A DNA stretch of 64,000 nucleotides, from contig CAYXVG010000028.1 of the NCBI GenBank assembly GCA_964468205.1, positions 1-64,000 of the forward strand, given 5' to 3'. The notes under the pieces are model-generated. The model worked only from the letters and a program-made list of their open reading frames with translations, was not told the DNA's origin and did not search any database. The translations under genes and the position numbers were made by a program. Every line of letters starts with the position of its first letter. The first letter of the stretch is position 1. Below are positions 25,657 to 38,261 of this stretch, one piece after another. The stretch comes from CAWELS01 sp964468205. Lineage in GTDB: Bacteria; Acidobacteriota; Terriglobia; Bryobacterales; Bryobacteraceae.

Positions 25657-26997
25657 ATGACAACCTTGAAAAAGGGACTACTTATTCTCCTGACCCTGCC
25701 CGTGTTCGCGCAGAATCCGCTCAGCCTCCAAGAGGCGGCGCGCATGGCGCTCGATCAACATCCTTCGATCGAGTCGAGCGCGGCCCGGGTGGACGCAGCG
25801 GAATCGAAGATCAAACAGGCTCACAGCGGCTTCCTGCCAAGGTTCAACTGGCAAGAGACGATCGATGGCAGCAACAACCCGGTCTACGTGTTCGGCAGCA
25901 AGCTGAACCAGCGAAATTTCACCATGGCTGATTTCGACGTCAACTTCCTGAACACCCCCGGCTTCTACAACAACTTCCAATCGCAGCTCGTGCTCGAGCA
26001 AACCATATATGACGCGGGCCAGACAAAGGGCCAGAAGGAAGCTGCCAGACTCGGCAAGGACATCGCCGCCGAGCAGGTCAGGGGGACTTCCCAGCAGGTG
26101 ATCGCCAATGTGGTGCGCACCTATCATGGGGCGGCACTCGCGGCCGAGTCGCTGAAGGTCGCTGAAGAGGCCGTGAAGTCGGCCGAAGCGGACCTCGCGC
26201 GGGCGGAGACGGTCCGGTCGGCCGGGATGGCTACCGACGCCGACGTCCTCTCCATCAAGGTCCACCTGGCGGCGATGGAGGAACAGCGCATCGCGCGCCG
26301 CTATGACCTCGAGGTGGCCCGTTCCGCGCTGAACGAGGCGCTGGGACTGCCACTGGATACCCAGCATGACCTGACCACTCCGCTGACATCGCTCCCGGCG
26401 GCGGATCGCCAGGCGGAAGCCCTCGAGCAGCGCGCGCAGCAGGAGCGCCCCGAGTTACGTCAAGCCTCCATCGCCACCGAGATCGCCTCCACGCAGGGTA
26501 AGATCGCCCAGACCGCCTACTGGCCGCGCGTAACCGGGCGCGCCATGTTTGAGTTCGACCGCCGGAAGTTCGTCACGGACGGAGGCGGGAACTGGTACTT
26601 CGGCGCAACCATGCAATGGAACCTGTTCAACGGAAACCAGACCAAGGAGCGCGTGCGCGAGGCGACCCACATGCTCCGCAGCGCCGAAGCGGAGAAGAGG
26701 CGCGCGGACGCCGGCATCCGGCTGCAGGTCCGCAAGGCTCATGCCGATCTTATGGCGGCCCAGGAACGGATCGAAGTCGCCACGGCCGCCGTCGCCCAGG
26801 CCGAAGAGAGCTTGCGCATCACTAAGAACCGTTACGAGGCCGGCCTCGCCACGGTCACTGATCTTCTGCGAAACGAAACCGCTCTGATGCAAGCCAGGAC
26901 CCGGCGTCTCGCCGCGGTCTATGACCAGCGGGTGGCGGCGGCCAACGTGGAACTCGCCACTGGCATCCTTTCCGAGAATTCCGATGTCCTCAAATAG
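25657..26997 (+). CDS. TolC-family outer membrane efflux protein
   Basis: 446 residues with a Sec leader (LKKGLLILLTLPVFAQ). Two OEP repeats: the first from LSLQEAARMALDQHPSIESSAARVDAAESKIKQAHSGFLPRF, the second from the ERPELRQASIATEIASTQGKI region, each with long helical coiled-coil segments (SLKVAEEAVKSAEADLARAETVRSAGMATDADVL) and beta-strand hairpins. It forms the outer-membrane channel of a tripartite pump. Next comes the periplasmic adaptor gene (14 bp), then the RND pump, so it supplies the channel for that system. Confidence 0.92.
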   Translation: MTTLKKGLLILLTLPVFAQNPLSLQEAARMALDQHPSIESSAARVDAAESKIKQAHSGFLPRFNWQETIDGSNNPVYVFGSKLNQRNFTMADFDVNFLNTPGFYNNFQSQLVLEQTIYDAGQTKGQKEAARLGKDIAAEQVRGTSQQVIANVVRTYHGAALAAESLKVAEEAVKSAEADLARAETVRSAGMATDADVLSIKVHLAAMEEQRIARRYDLEVARSALNEALGLPLDTQHDLTTPLTSLPAADRQAEALEQRAQQERPELRQASIATEIASTQGKIAQTAYWPRVTGRAMFEFDRRKFVTDGGGNWYFGATMQWNLFNGNQTKERVREATHMLRSAEAEKRRADAGIRLQVRKAHADLMAAQERIEVATAAVAQAEESLRITKNRYEAGLATVTDLLRNETALMQARTRRLAAVYDQRVAAANVELATGILSENSDVLK

Positions 26998-27010
26998 ACA
27001 CAGCATTCCA

Positions 27011-28158
27011 ATGAAGAACCCAGCGTTGTTATTGTCCGTCGTCCTCATGGCCGGGTGGCTCGCCGCCTGCGGAGGAGAGCCTCACGAACGAGAAGTCAAA
27101 GAACTGCCCACGGTGACCGTTCAGGCGGCCACGGTGGAGGAGGTGGAGTGGCCGTCGGTGTACGAGGCCATCGGGACTGTAGCCGCCCGCACTTCCGCCA
27201 CGCTTTCCGCCAGAGTGATGGGCTACGTCAAAGAAATTAGCGTCGACGCCGGGGACCGGGTGAATGCCGGCCAGTTATTGGTTGTCCTCGACTCCCGAGA
27301 CCTCGAAACCGGCTATCTGCAGGCCGAGGCCGCCCTGGCCGAAGCGAATAGCGCGATGGCCGAGGTGGAGAATGCGATTGCCGCCGCCAAGGCCCAACTC
27401 GAGTTCGCCGAAGCCACTTTCAAGCGTATGAAAGAACTGCACGAGAAGAGTTCCATCACCGAGCAGGAATTCGACGAGGCCTCGGCGAAACTGCGGATGG
27501 CCGAGGCGAATTACGAGATGGCGGCCTCCAAGCGCGAGCAGCTCTCGAAGAAGATCGCTCAAGCCGAGCAGGGCGTCGAATCGGCGGCCATTATGAAAAG
27601 CTACGCCGAGATCACGGCGCCGTTCAGCGGACGCGTCACCAGCAAGATGGTAGACCCAGGCGTCCTCGCCGCGCCGGGCGCGCCGCTGCTCACCGTGGAG
27701 CGCGAAGGAGCGTACTGGCTCGAAGCCCGGGTCGAGGAATCGCGCTTACCCCACGTGAGGACCGGACAGGACGTCGAGGTGGAACTCGAGGCGCTCGGAG
27801 AAACCGTCACCGCCCGGGTCTCGGAGATCATCCCGGCTGTCGACGCAGCTTCCCGCGCCTTCACGGTCCGCATCAGCCTGCCGAACAAACCGAACCTCCG
27901 CGCCGGTTCCTTCGGCCGGGCCCGTTTTCCGGCCGGCTCGGAGCGTGCGATCGTGGTTCCCTCGGAAGCGGTCGTCACTCGCGGCCAGGTGAAAACGGTC
28001 TACGTCATTGAAGGCGGTCTGGCCCGCGGCCGTCTCGTCACCCTTGGCCGCCAGCGGGACGCCCAGATGGAAGTCCTGTCGGGAGTCACCGGCGGTGAAC
28101 GGGTGGTCGCGCCGACGCCGGTGAATCTCGTGGACGGCTCGCCAGTGGAGGTCCGGCC

Positions 28159-28162
<4 letters not shown>
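27011..28162 (+). CDS. RND efflux periplasmic adaptor (MFP) lipoprotein
   Basis: 383 residues from MKNPALLLSVVL. The leader ends in a lipobox (LAACG), so the protein is probably anchored to the inner membrane. Domains in order: lipoyl half-motif (ARVMGYVKEISVDAGDRVNAGQLLVVLD), alpha-helical hairpin (AALAEANSAMAEVENAIAAAKAQLEF), second lipoyl half (EITAPFSGRVTSKMVDPG), beta-barrel (VELEALGETVTARVSEI) and membrane-proximal domain. The stop overlaps the GTG start of the RND gene. An upstream in-frame ATG inside tolC is rejected because it lacks the leader. Confidence 0.92.
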
Positions 28163-31334
<3,172 letters not shown>

Positions 31335-31338
<4 letters not shown>

Positions 31339-31550
31339 CTGTAAACCGTTACCTCCGGCTGCTGGCCGGCGCGATCGTGATGGCGACCGTGGCGCTGGGA
31401 TATTTCGTTCATCCCGGCTGGTTCCTCTTCACCGCGTTCGTGGGCCTGAACCTGTTCCAGAGCGCGTTCACCAACTGGTGTCCCGCCATAACTCTGCTCA
31501 AGAAGGCCGGCGCGCGCGACGACACGAAAGTCGACGCTCAGACCTGCTGA
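31335..31550 (+). CDS. DUF2892 small membrane protein
   Basis: 71 residues. The ATG overlaps the pump stop (ATGA), so it is translationally coupled to the pump. The family pattern is visible: MTVNRYLRLLAGAIVMATVALGYF, then WFLFTAFVGLNLFQSAFTNWCPAITLLKKAG, i.e. two transmembrane helices with the conserved NLFQSAFTxWCP block, as in the C-terminus of YgaP. In YgaP this block accompanies a rhodanese domain, absent here. It may stabilise or modulate the pump; role unproven. Confidence 0.88.
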
Positions 31551-31595
31551 ACGGCGGCGGCCGCAACCGTGCTCAGGGAGGGTTGGGGCCGCCGT

Positions 31596-32357
31596 TCATT
31601 TCCACCGGACCAACGTTTCGCACAGCCGCTTACCGGCTTCTTTGCCCTCTTCGAGCCACCGATCGGTATTGCCCGCATCCCATACGGCCGAATCGCGAAA
31701 ACCGCCCAGCACCTGTGGTGGACCGAGCCGGATCACGTCCAACCCATCCGGCGTCCTGTCGTCGTGCCGCGCAACGTAGCGCATCGCCCGGATCTTCCAG
31801 TCGAGCCAGAACGGCATCGGCGGCAGCACGTGAATGGCAAGAATCCGTGTCGCCCCAAGCTTCACGGCGGCCCAGAGCGGAAGCGGCCCCAGGAATCCAC
31901 CGTCACCGTAAATTCGCCCGTCCGGCAACTTCCGGGGCGGCAGAATCAACGGTACGGCACAGGAAGCGTACAAATGGTCTGGCGTGAGTTCCGCGTCGCG
32001 GAAGATTCGCGGCCGCAGCGCCGGAAACTCCGTGCAAACCAGCGCCAACGGTATCCGCGGACGGTAGGCCTGAGACAACTCCCGGGCAATGTTCAACACC
32101 GGCCAGCCGCTCACCAAGCCAGGGAGCGGGAAGCGGCCGTCTTCCTTGGCGCCGTTCCCGTTGCGGCCGAACATCGGCGATCGCCAGTGACCGGCCATCT
32201 CCAAGGCGGGACAGCGGGAAGCGATCATCCACCCGTTCAGAGCCCCCACTGACGCGCCCACCACCAAGTCCGGTTGAAAGCTCTCATCGAGAGCCAGCCA
32301 GGCGCCGGCCTGCCACGCGCCAAACATCCCACCCGCCGAGAGCACAAGCGCCTTCAC
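31596..32357 (-). CDS. Patatin-like phospholipase
   Basis: 253 residues. Oxyanion-hole motif GGMFGAWQAG near the N-terminus, nucleophile elbow G-A-S36-V-G, and the Ser-Asp dyad partner D152 in GDGGFLG. These are the defining residues of the patatin (lipid acyl hydrolase) family. No signal peptide is seen, so it is likely cytoplasmic or membrane-associated. Convergent with the efflux operon, 45 bp apart, and 94 bp downstream of the FadR-type regulator gene on the same strand. Confidence 0.88.
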   Translation of the reverse strand: MKALVLSAGGMFGAWQAGAWLALDESFQPDLVVGASVGALNGWMIASRCPALEMAGHWRSPMFGRNGNGAKEDGRFPLPGLVSGWPVLNIARELSQAYRPRIPLALVCTEFPALRPRIFRDAELTPDHLYASCAVPLILPPRKLPDGRIYGDGGFLGPLPLWAAVKLGATRILAIHVLPPMPFWLDWKIRAMRYVARHDDRTPDGLDVIRLGPPQVLGGFRDSAVWDAGNTDRWLEEGKEAGKRLCETLVRWK

Positions 32358-32451
32358 AATCCACAGATACCACGGCAGCGTCGCAGAGAACTTCGGTCAT
32401 CCGGGTCCGCTGAGCGGGAGAACGAGGATTGACCGGCGCCCGCCCCGGCCT

Positions 32452-33171
32452 CTAACGGCTGATCGGCGCAATCCCCGAGAGCGACACCGGTCTCCTAATA
32501 CCACCCGTTATCTCCCGCCACACATCGCGAGAGTCCGCCAGATGCGCGGCCATGTAGCGCCGCGCCCCCTCGGCGTCGCGATGATAGATCGCTTCGTAGA
32601 CCGGACTGTGATAGGCCAGCGTATCCTTCCAGCTCACGCGTTCGGAGGTGAGCATCATAGTGGATTTCATCGCCCGGTGCAGCGCCGAAAACAGCCGGAC
32701 ACAGAGCTGGTTCGCCGACGCCGCATAGATCGCCCGGTGAAATGCGATGTCGGCCTGGACGGATGCCGCGATATCGGAGATCGAAGGATCGAGCGTCGCC
32801 TTGATGGCGCGCAGATTCTCCGCCGTGGCGTTCTCGGCCGCCCGCGCCGCCAGCTCCGGCTCCAGCATCAGCCGGGTATCTAGCACCTCGTAATGCGAGA
32901 TTGCATCGATTAGCAGGACGAACTCCAGCGGCCGCTCTAGGATATTCTCGCCGTTCATGTTCAGGTAAGTGCCACTGCCGACCTTCTGCCGGAGGACTCC
33001 GAACGACTCCAGTACCTTCAGCGCATGACGCAGTGAAGGCCGGCTCACGCCGAACTGCTGGGCCAGTTCTCGTTCCGGCGGCAGCTTCGCGCCCGGCTCA
33101 AGCACACGCTGCGCGATAAGCTCGGCGAGGCTTGTGACCAGCTTCGTGGTCAGGTCGTCTTTCTTACTCAT
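32452..33171 (-). CDS. GntR family, FadR-subfamily (FCD) transcriptional regulator
   Basis: 239 residues from MSKKDDLTTKL; another in-frame ATG at 33192 would add seven residues. The N-terminal winged helix is typical GntR (LEPGAKLPPERELAQQFGVSRPSLRHALKVLESFGVLRQKVGSGTYL). The C-terminal FCD domain has all-helical EPELAARAAENAT, DIAFHRAIYAAS and HSPVYEAIYHRDAEGARRYMAAHL; the D-x3-H, H and H residues are the usual metal-binding set. FCD regulators sense sugar acids or carboxylates. An ATTGG-N5-CCAAT palindrome overlaps its start and a second lies over the divergent GH127 promoter, implying autoregulation and control of GH127. Confidence 0.9.
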   Translation of the reverse strand: MSKKDDLTTKLVTSLAELIAQRVLEPGAKLPPERELAQQFGVSRPSLRHALKVLESFGVLRQKVGSGTYLNMNGENILERPLEFVLLIDAISHYEVLDTRLMLEPELAARAAENATAENLRAIKATLDPSISDIAASVQADIAFHRAIYAASANQLCVRLFSALHRAMKSTMMLTSERVSWKDTLAYHSPVYEAIYHRDAEGARRYMAAHLADSRDVWREITGGIRRPVSLSGIAPISR

Positions 33172-33184
33172 TGGCAATACCAAT
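33170..33184. promoter_or_regulatory. Operator 1, ATTGG-N5-CCAAT palindrome
   Basis: A perfect 5-bp inverted repeat with a 5-bp spacer (CAATA) overlapping the start codon of the FadR-type regulator. It is identical in arms and spacing to the site at 33261. FadR/FCD proteins usually bind TTGG/CCAA-type palindromes of this size, so this is probably an autoregulatory operator. Confidence 0.65.
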
Positions 33185-33232
33185 ACTCCCATGCGCCAAA
33201 TCGAAAACGCAAAGCAGGTTTACGGAACCCTG

Positions 33233-33262
33233 TTGACCGGCGGAAAATGAGACTGGTAGGAT
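33233..33262 (+). promoter_or_regulatory. Sigma70-type promoter of GH127 gene
   Basis: -35 TTGACC (33233-33238) and -10 TAGGAT (33257-33262) with an 18-bp spacer. The predicted transcription start falls near 33269, inside operator 2, about 24 bp before the ATG at 33293. Confidence 0.55.
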
Positions 33263-33275
33263 TGGTTTGTCCAAT
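33261..33275. promoter_or_regulatory. Operator 2, ATTGG-N5-CCAAT palindrome
   Basis: A perfect 5-bp inverted repeat (spacer TTTGT) that overlaps the last bases of the -10 element and the predicted start site of the GH127 promoter. A bound repressor here would block transcription initiation. Centre-to-centre distance to operator 1 is 91 bp. Confidence 0.65.
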
Positions 33276-33292
33276 AATTCTTAAGGTTGGAA

Positions 33293-35281
33293 ATGCCTCG
33301 CTATTTTGTTTTTCTCGTTACTATGTCGCTCCTGGCCAGCGGCCTCCCCGATGACCGCGGCATCACCGGGGTCTCCAATAGCCCTCACGTCAAGATCAAG
33401 AATCTCAATATCGGAGAGGTCCGTTGGACCGGCGGATTCTGGGCCGAGAAGTGGGAAATCAACCGGAGCGTTTCGATCCCTGTTGTCTGGAAAGCGCTCA
33501 ACAATCCCGAAAACGGGGCTTCCTTCCGCAATTTCCTGCGCGTGAACGGCAAAGAGGAAGGAGGAGCGGCGCGGACCAATTGGGGTGACGGCGATGTCTA
33601 CAAGTACCTCGAATCCGTCGCCTACGTCTACGGCCTCACCGGCGACGAACGCCTGAACACCCACATGGACGAGATGATCGCCGAGTTCGCCGCCGCGCAG
33701 GATAGCGACGGCTACATTTCCACGCCGCAGAAGCTCAAAGGATTCGAGCGCTGGAGCAACCTGCACCACCACGAGCTCTACAATATGGGCCACCTCATGA
33801 CCGCCGCCAGCATCCACTACCGGGTGACGGGCAAAACCAGCTTCCTGAAGGTCGCGGAAAAGCTTGGCGACTACCTGTACGATGTCTTCGCGCCGCGGCC
33901 GAAGGAGTTGGCCCACTTCGGATTCAATCCCTCGAATATCATGGGCGCCGCGGAGCTTTACCGCTCCACCGGCAACCGCAAGTACATTGAACTCGCTGGC
34001 ATATTCGTGGACATGCGCGGCTCTCAACCCGGCGGCCCGGACCTCAACCAGCAGCGCATTCCCCTCCGCAAGGAAACCGAGGCTGTCGGCCACGCCGTAA
34101 CAGCCAACTACCTCTATGCCGGCGCCGCCGACGTCTATGGCGAAACCGGCGAGCAGGCCCTCCTCGACGCTCTCGAGCGCATCTGGACCAACGCGACCAC
34201 CCAGAAAGTGTACGTCACCGGGGCTGTGGGCAATCTGTTCAAGGGCTACTACCGCGACAATCACGAGATGCACGAGGCCTACGGCATCGGCTATGAACTG
34301 CCGCTCCGGTTGGGCTACAACGAGACCTGCGCCAACATCGGCAACGCCATGTGGAACTGGCGCATGCTCTCGCTCACCGGCGAGGCGAAATACGCCGATA
34401 TGATGGAGCGGGTACTCTACAACTCCATGCTCCCAGCCGTTGCCGCCGACGGCAGCGGATTCATGTACAACAACCCGCTCCGCCGCCACGCCCACGAACT
34501 CCCGAAGATTATGCGGCGGAACGATCCCTGGGAGCGCACCGGCATTCTGCAATGTTACTGCTGCCCGCCGTCAGTGACGCGCACAATCGGCAAGCTGCCG
34601 GGCTGGGTCTACGGGAAGTCGGACGGCGCGCTTTGGGTCCACTTATACGGGAGCAACGAGGCCGAAACGGGATTCGCCGGAGGCGTGCTGAAGATCCGCC
34701 AGGAAACGGACTACCCTTGGGACGGTGCGGTGAGAATCACCCTTGAGGAGACCCCGGGAACGAGTTTTGCGCTAATGCTTCGGATCCCCGAATGGGCCGG
34801 CGGAGCAACCATCGCCGTCAATGGCCGTCCCATAAAAGGAAGCCTGCCCGGTCAGTCGTACGAGGAGATTCGCCGCCGGTGGGAACCGGGAGACACCGTC
34901 GCACTGAACCTTCCCATGGAGCCCCGCCTGGTGGTGGCGAACCCGTACGTGGAAGACACGCGGGGCCAGGTGGCGGTGATGCGCGGGCCGATTGTTTATG
35001 CGTTGGAGTCGCCTGACCTGCCGCCGTCCGTGCGTGTCAGCGACATCCACCTGCCCGCGAAGATCGATCTACGGCCACGCCACCACAACGGACTGCTTGG
35101 CGGCGTCACCGTGCTCGAAGGCCGCGCTTTCTCGATTCGAACGGGAGACTGGACCCGCGCGCTTTACCAAACCCTCCGCGCGCCGGAGCGCAAGGAGATC
35201 GACGTTACCTTGATCCCCTATTACGCCTGGGCGAATCGCGGTCCCTCGCACATGACTGTCTGGATACCGGTGGTGTTTTAA
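33293..35281 (+). CDS. GH127 beta-L-arabinofuranosidase, exported
   Basis: 662 residues from MPRYFVFLVTMSLLASG (Sec leader); a TAAGG site 6 bp upstream selects 33293 over the TTG at 33287. It is a GH127 (former DUF1680) (alpha/alpha)6 barrel plus beta domains. The cysteine-nucleophile zinc site of HypBA1 is intact: E344 and C346 in NETCANIG, and C423-C424 in CYCCPPS. Their mutual spacing (E to first Cys of the pair, 79) equals that of HypBA1 E338/C417. It removes terminal beta-L-arabinofuranosyl residues from glycoproteins or arabinans. Divergent from, and probably repressed by, the FadR-type regulator. Confidence 0.92.
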   Translation: MPRYFVFLVTMSLLASGLPDDRGITGVSNSPHVKIKNLNIGEVRWTGGFWAEKWEINRSVSIPVVWKALNNPENGASFRNFLRVNGKEEGGAARTNWGDGDVYKYLESVAYVYGLTGDERLNTHMDEMIAEFAAAQDSDGYISTPQKLKGFERWSNLHHHELYNMGHLMTAASIHYRVTGKTSFLKVAEKLGDYLYDVFAPRPKELAHFGFNPSNIMGAAELYRSTGNRKYIELAGIFVDMRGSQPGGPDLNQQRIPLRKETEAVGHAVTANYLYAGAADVYGETGEQALLDALERIWTNATTQKVYVTGAVGNLFKGYYRDNHEMHEAYGIGYELPLRLGYNETCANIGNAMWNWRMLSLTGEAKYADMMERVLYNSMLPAVAADGSGFMYNNPLRRHAHELPKIMRRNDPWERTGILQCYCCPPSVTRTIGKLPGWVYGKSDGALWVHLYGSNEAETGFAGGVLKIRQETDYPWDGAVRITLEETPGTSFALMLRIPEWAGGATIAVNGRPIKGSLPGQSYEEIRRRWEPGDTVALNLPMEPRLVVANPYVEDTRGQVAVMRGPIVYALESPDLPPSVRVSDIHLPAKIDLRPRHHNGLLGGVTVLEGRAFSIRTGDWTRALYQTLRAPERKEIDVTLIPYYAWANRGPSHMTVWIPVVF

Positions 35282-35459
35282 CAGGTTCGTCCCCAGGCGG
35301 TGCTGTAGACTTGAGGATAAGGACTTGTGGGTCAGGCGCTTCTGCCTTCCAGGGGATTAGGGGTTCGCCTGCACCGCAAGTACCCTACCAGAACGAGCGC
35401 CCCGGGCATCCGCAAGGAAACGCCTTGGAGGAGAACAGAGTCAAGCATTTAGACGAAAA

Positions 35460-37979
35460 GTGCCGCATCCTCAAAGCAGATATTCACTCATTGTAGCCGC
35501 GCAGGCCGCACTCCTCTGCGTGCTGCCTTTACAGGCCGCCGCGCAGTCGTCCACCCTCACCGGCGAGGCCGTGTCCATCAGCCCGGACGGCGAGAAGTTC
35601 GTCGTGCCCGGGGCCACGGTCACGCTTGTTTCCGTTGACGAACTCGACCCTGAGGCCGCGCATCCCACCGCGGAAACCAATGAAGTGGGCGTCTTTCGGT
35701 TTCCCAACGTCGACGACGGATGCTATCAATTGCTTGGGCGGTCGCCGGGCCTTCAGGGTACCTCCGATATCTTCTGCCTGCCGATGGCCGATGGCCTCAG
35801 TATCACGCTTCGCCTCGAACCGGAGGTGGTGGTGGAATCCATCGACGTCACCGCCACGGCTATCGGCCTGAACCCGGAGCAAACCAGCGCCACCGAATCC
35901 GTTGGTACCTCCCCGCTCGAGCATGCTCCGAAAATGAACAAGCAGTTCCAGGACGTGATGCCGCTGCTGCCCGGCGTCTACAAAGGCCCCGAGGGCGAGT
36001 TAAATATGAGCGGTGCGCGAACCTCCGAAACCGGGGCGCGATTCAACGGCATGGACATCACCGATCCCGTCAGCGGGACTTCACCGTTCAGCCTTCCCCT
36101 TGGGACCGTCGCCAGCGTGAACGTGCTCTCGAATCCTTATGATGCGCAGTACGGCGGCTTCGCCGGCGCTGTCTCCACCGTCAACACGAAGGCGGCTGAT
36201 CTCACTGACTACAACTTCGCGATACAGGACTTCGTCCCCCGCCCGCGGCGCACCGACGGCAGCATCGTCGGCCTCGAAGCCTGGGGACCCCGGCTCACCG
36301 TGTCCGGCCCCATTCGCAAAGGCAAGCTCGCCTTCCTCCACTCCACGGAATACCTGTTCGTGCGCTTCCCGCAGCAGGACGCCAATCTCCCCCCGCTGGC
36401 CCGCGATACCGAGCGCGAGGCGTTCACGATGTACAACCAGTTCGACATCCAGCACTCGGTGACGAACCGCACCTCGGTCGGCCTGCTCATTTATCCGGCG
36501 AAAATCAACTTTCACGGACTGAACGCGTTCAACGTGCAGGAGTCCACCCCGGATCTGCGACGCCGCGGCTATCTCGCTTCGTTCCAGAACCGGTATGATT
36601 TCGGAGCCGGCGCAGCGCTTACCTCGAAGGTCTCCTATCAGAAGCTCGACAAGGATGTGAAGCCGCGCGGCTACGATCCGTACAATGTCGGCCTCGAGAA
36701 GGCTCTCGGTTCCTTCTTCAATCGTGAAGGCCGGAGCGCCATCCGCCGTTTCTGGTCAGAGGAGTTCAGCTTCAAGCCATTTACACTCCGGGGCACGCAC
36801 CAGTTCCGTACCGGCCTCGAAGTGACCAGCCAGACCTTCCACGGCAGCCAGCTTTTTAATCCTGTCACCTGGCTCGGCGCCGGCGAGCGTCCCGTGCTGC
36901 GGGCGGATTTCGGCCCCGCGGCGAGCCTTCGTGGAGACAAGCGCGACTACGCGGGCTACGTCCACGATCACTGGTCCTTCTCCCGCTCTCTCACGCTCGA
37001 CCTTGGCTTCCGTTTTGAGCGCGACTCCATCGTCAGGGACACGAATCCCGGCTTCCGCGCCGGCTTCGCCTACGAACTGGGGAAAGACGCGCGGACTGTT
37101 TTGCGCGGCGGCGCGGGTCTCTTCTACAATCGCACCAACCTCATCGTCACAGCCTTCCCGGAACTCCCCTCTCGTACCGAAACGGGGTTTGACGCAACCG
37201 GGAACATTGTCTCCGAACTCACTTTCGAGAACCGGCTGCGGGGGCCGTTCCGCAACGCCAGAAGCCTCGGCTGGAACCTGCAGCTCGACCGCCAGGTGTT
37301 CGACGACCTATTCGTGCGAGCCGGCTACCAGCAGCGGCAAACCCGCGATAACTGGGTGGTTGATCGGGAAGAGAACGTCGGGGCGGCCGGCGTCAGCTCC
37401 GCGATGAACTACTTCACCCTCGCAAGCGACGGCCGCGACACCTATCGCGAATGGCAGTTCACCGTCCGCTACCGCCTCCCCCGCAACGGACAGGTCACTG
37501 GATCTTACGTGCGCTCGGCGGCCGTCGGGGATCTGAACGACCTCGGCGCCATCTACGGCGCCACCCCGGCCGAGCTCATCCGCGACAACCAGCGTTCCCT
37601 GCTCGACTTCGACGCCCCGCATCGCTTCGTCATCTGGTCCGACCTGGGGTTTCCCCATGACATTCGCTTCGTGCCTTTTCTCGAATTGCGCAGCGGCTTC
37701 CCCTACTCGCTGGTGGACGAGGGCCGCGGCTATTTCGGTCCCGCCAACCGCGCCGGCCGTTTCCCTCTCTATCAGTCTCTCGACGCCCAGCTCACGAAGC
37801 GCATCGCCTTCTGGGTCTTCGGGCGCGAACGAGTGGTTCGCTTCGGTGTTCGCTTTTTCAACGTGCTGAACAGCTTCAACCCCAACGACGTCCAGAACAA
37901 CATCGCCAGCCCCTACTTCGGCACTTTTTACCGCGGCCAGAAACGCCGCATCCGCTTCATGTTCGAACTCGGCAACTGA
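35460..37979 (+). CDS. TonB-dependent receptor-like outer membrane protein
   Basis: 839 residues from a GTG; no in-frame ATG lies nearby and the nearest GGAGGAG is 27 bp upstream, so the start is uncertain. It has a Sec leader (LIVAAQAALLCVLPLQAAAQ), then a carboxypeptidase-regulatory-like domain (about 30-125), a plug-like segment (LLPGVYKGPEGELNMSGARTSETGARFNGMDITDP) and a long beta-barrel with aromatic-rich strands, ending FMFELGN. This is the Oar/TonB-type architecture abundant in Acidobacteriota; it is shorter than the usual 1000-1200 residues. It probably transports or binds oligosaccharides and sits beside the GH127 gene, 178 bp downstream. Confidence 0.85.
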   Translation: MPHPQSRYSLIVAAQAALLCVLPLQAAAQSSTLTGEAVSISPDGEKFVVPGATVTLVSVDELDPEAAHPTAETNEVGVFRFPNVDDGCYQLLGRSPGLQGTSDIFCLPMADGLSITLRLEPEVVVESIDVTATAIGLNPEQTSATESVGTSPLEHAPKMNKQFQDVMPLLPGVYKGPEGELNMSGARTSETGARFNGMDITDPVSGTSPFSLPLGTVASVNVLSNPYDAQYGGFAGAVSTVNTKAADLTDYNFAIQDFVPRPRRTDGSIVGLEAWGPRLTVSGPIRKGKLAFLHSTEYLFVRFPQQDANLPPLARDTEREAFTMYNQFDIQHSVTNRTSVGLLIYPAKINFHGLNAFNVQESTPDLRRRGYLASFQNRYDFGAGAALTSKVSYQKLDKDVKPRGYDPYNVGLEKALGSFFNREGRSAIRRFWSEEFSFKPFTLRGTHQFRTGLEVTSQTFHGSQLFNPVTWLGAGERPVLRADFGPAASLRGDKRDYAGYVHDHWSFSRSLTLDLGFRFERDSIVRDTNPGFRAGFAYELGKDARTVLRGGAGLFYNRTNLIVTAFPELPSRTETGFDATGNIVSELTFENRLRGPFRNARSLGWNLQLDRQVFDDLFVRAGYQQRQTRDNWVVDREENVGAAGVSSAMNYFTLASDGRDTYREWQFTVRYRLPRNGQVTGSYVRSAAVGDLNDLGAIYGATPAELIRDNQRSLLDFDAPHRFVIWSDLGFPHDIRFVPFLELRSGFPYSLVDEGRGYFGPANRAGRFPLYQSLDAQLTKRIAFWVFGRERVVRFGVRFFNVLNSFNPNDVQNNIASPYFGTFYRGQKRRIRFMFELGN

Positions 37980-38141
37980 GAATAGAAGAAATCGTCGCGG
38001 CCGGTGGAGGGCGCCGGATCCTGTCAACCCGGAGAATCGCTTATCCGCGCAGACAGCGGCGCGGAGGTCCCGGACGTCTCAAATTGGGGCTCGCGGAGAC
38101 GGACAACGTCCCGGCGAGCCCCAGGCAGAAGTGATTCGCCG

Positions 38142-38261
38142 CTATTTGGCGGCTTTAGCCTTGGACTTAGACTTCGCGGCTGGTTTACGAGATTTCTTCG
38201 CAGCCTTTGGAGCCTCCTCCGCCGGGGCGGCGGCGGCCTTTTTGGTCTTCTTTTTCGGCAT
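38142..38261 (-). CDS. 39-residue Lys/Ala-rich basic protein
   Basis: A complete small gene: GGAAGGGG site 9 bp before ATG, 39 codons, TAG stop. The product begins MPKKKTKKAAAAP and continues with repeated AAK/KPAAK/KSKAKAAK units, giving 16 Lys/Arg against two Glu. It resembles the C-terminal tail of histone H1 or bacterial Hc1/AlgP-like nucleoid proteins. Possible roles are nucleic-acid binding or compaction. Similar basic tails occur on the Hsp20 protein at 48289 and the Hfq-like protein at 63799. Convergent with the TonB-type gene. Confidence 0.6.
   Translation of the reverse strand: MPKKKTKKAAAAPAEEAPKAAKKSRKPAAKSKSKAKAAK

Noticed and set aside
33281..34552. 423-codon minus-strand frame opposite GH127
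   Set aside because: GH127 catalytic residues are all on the plus strand; the minus frame is a shadow.
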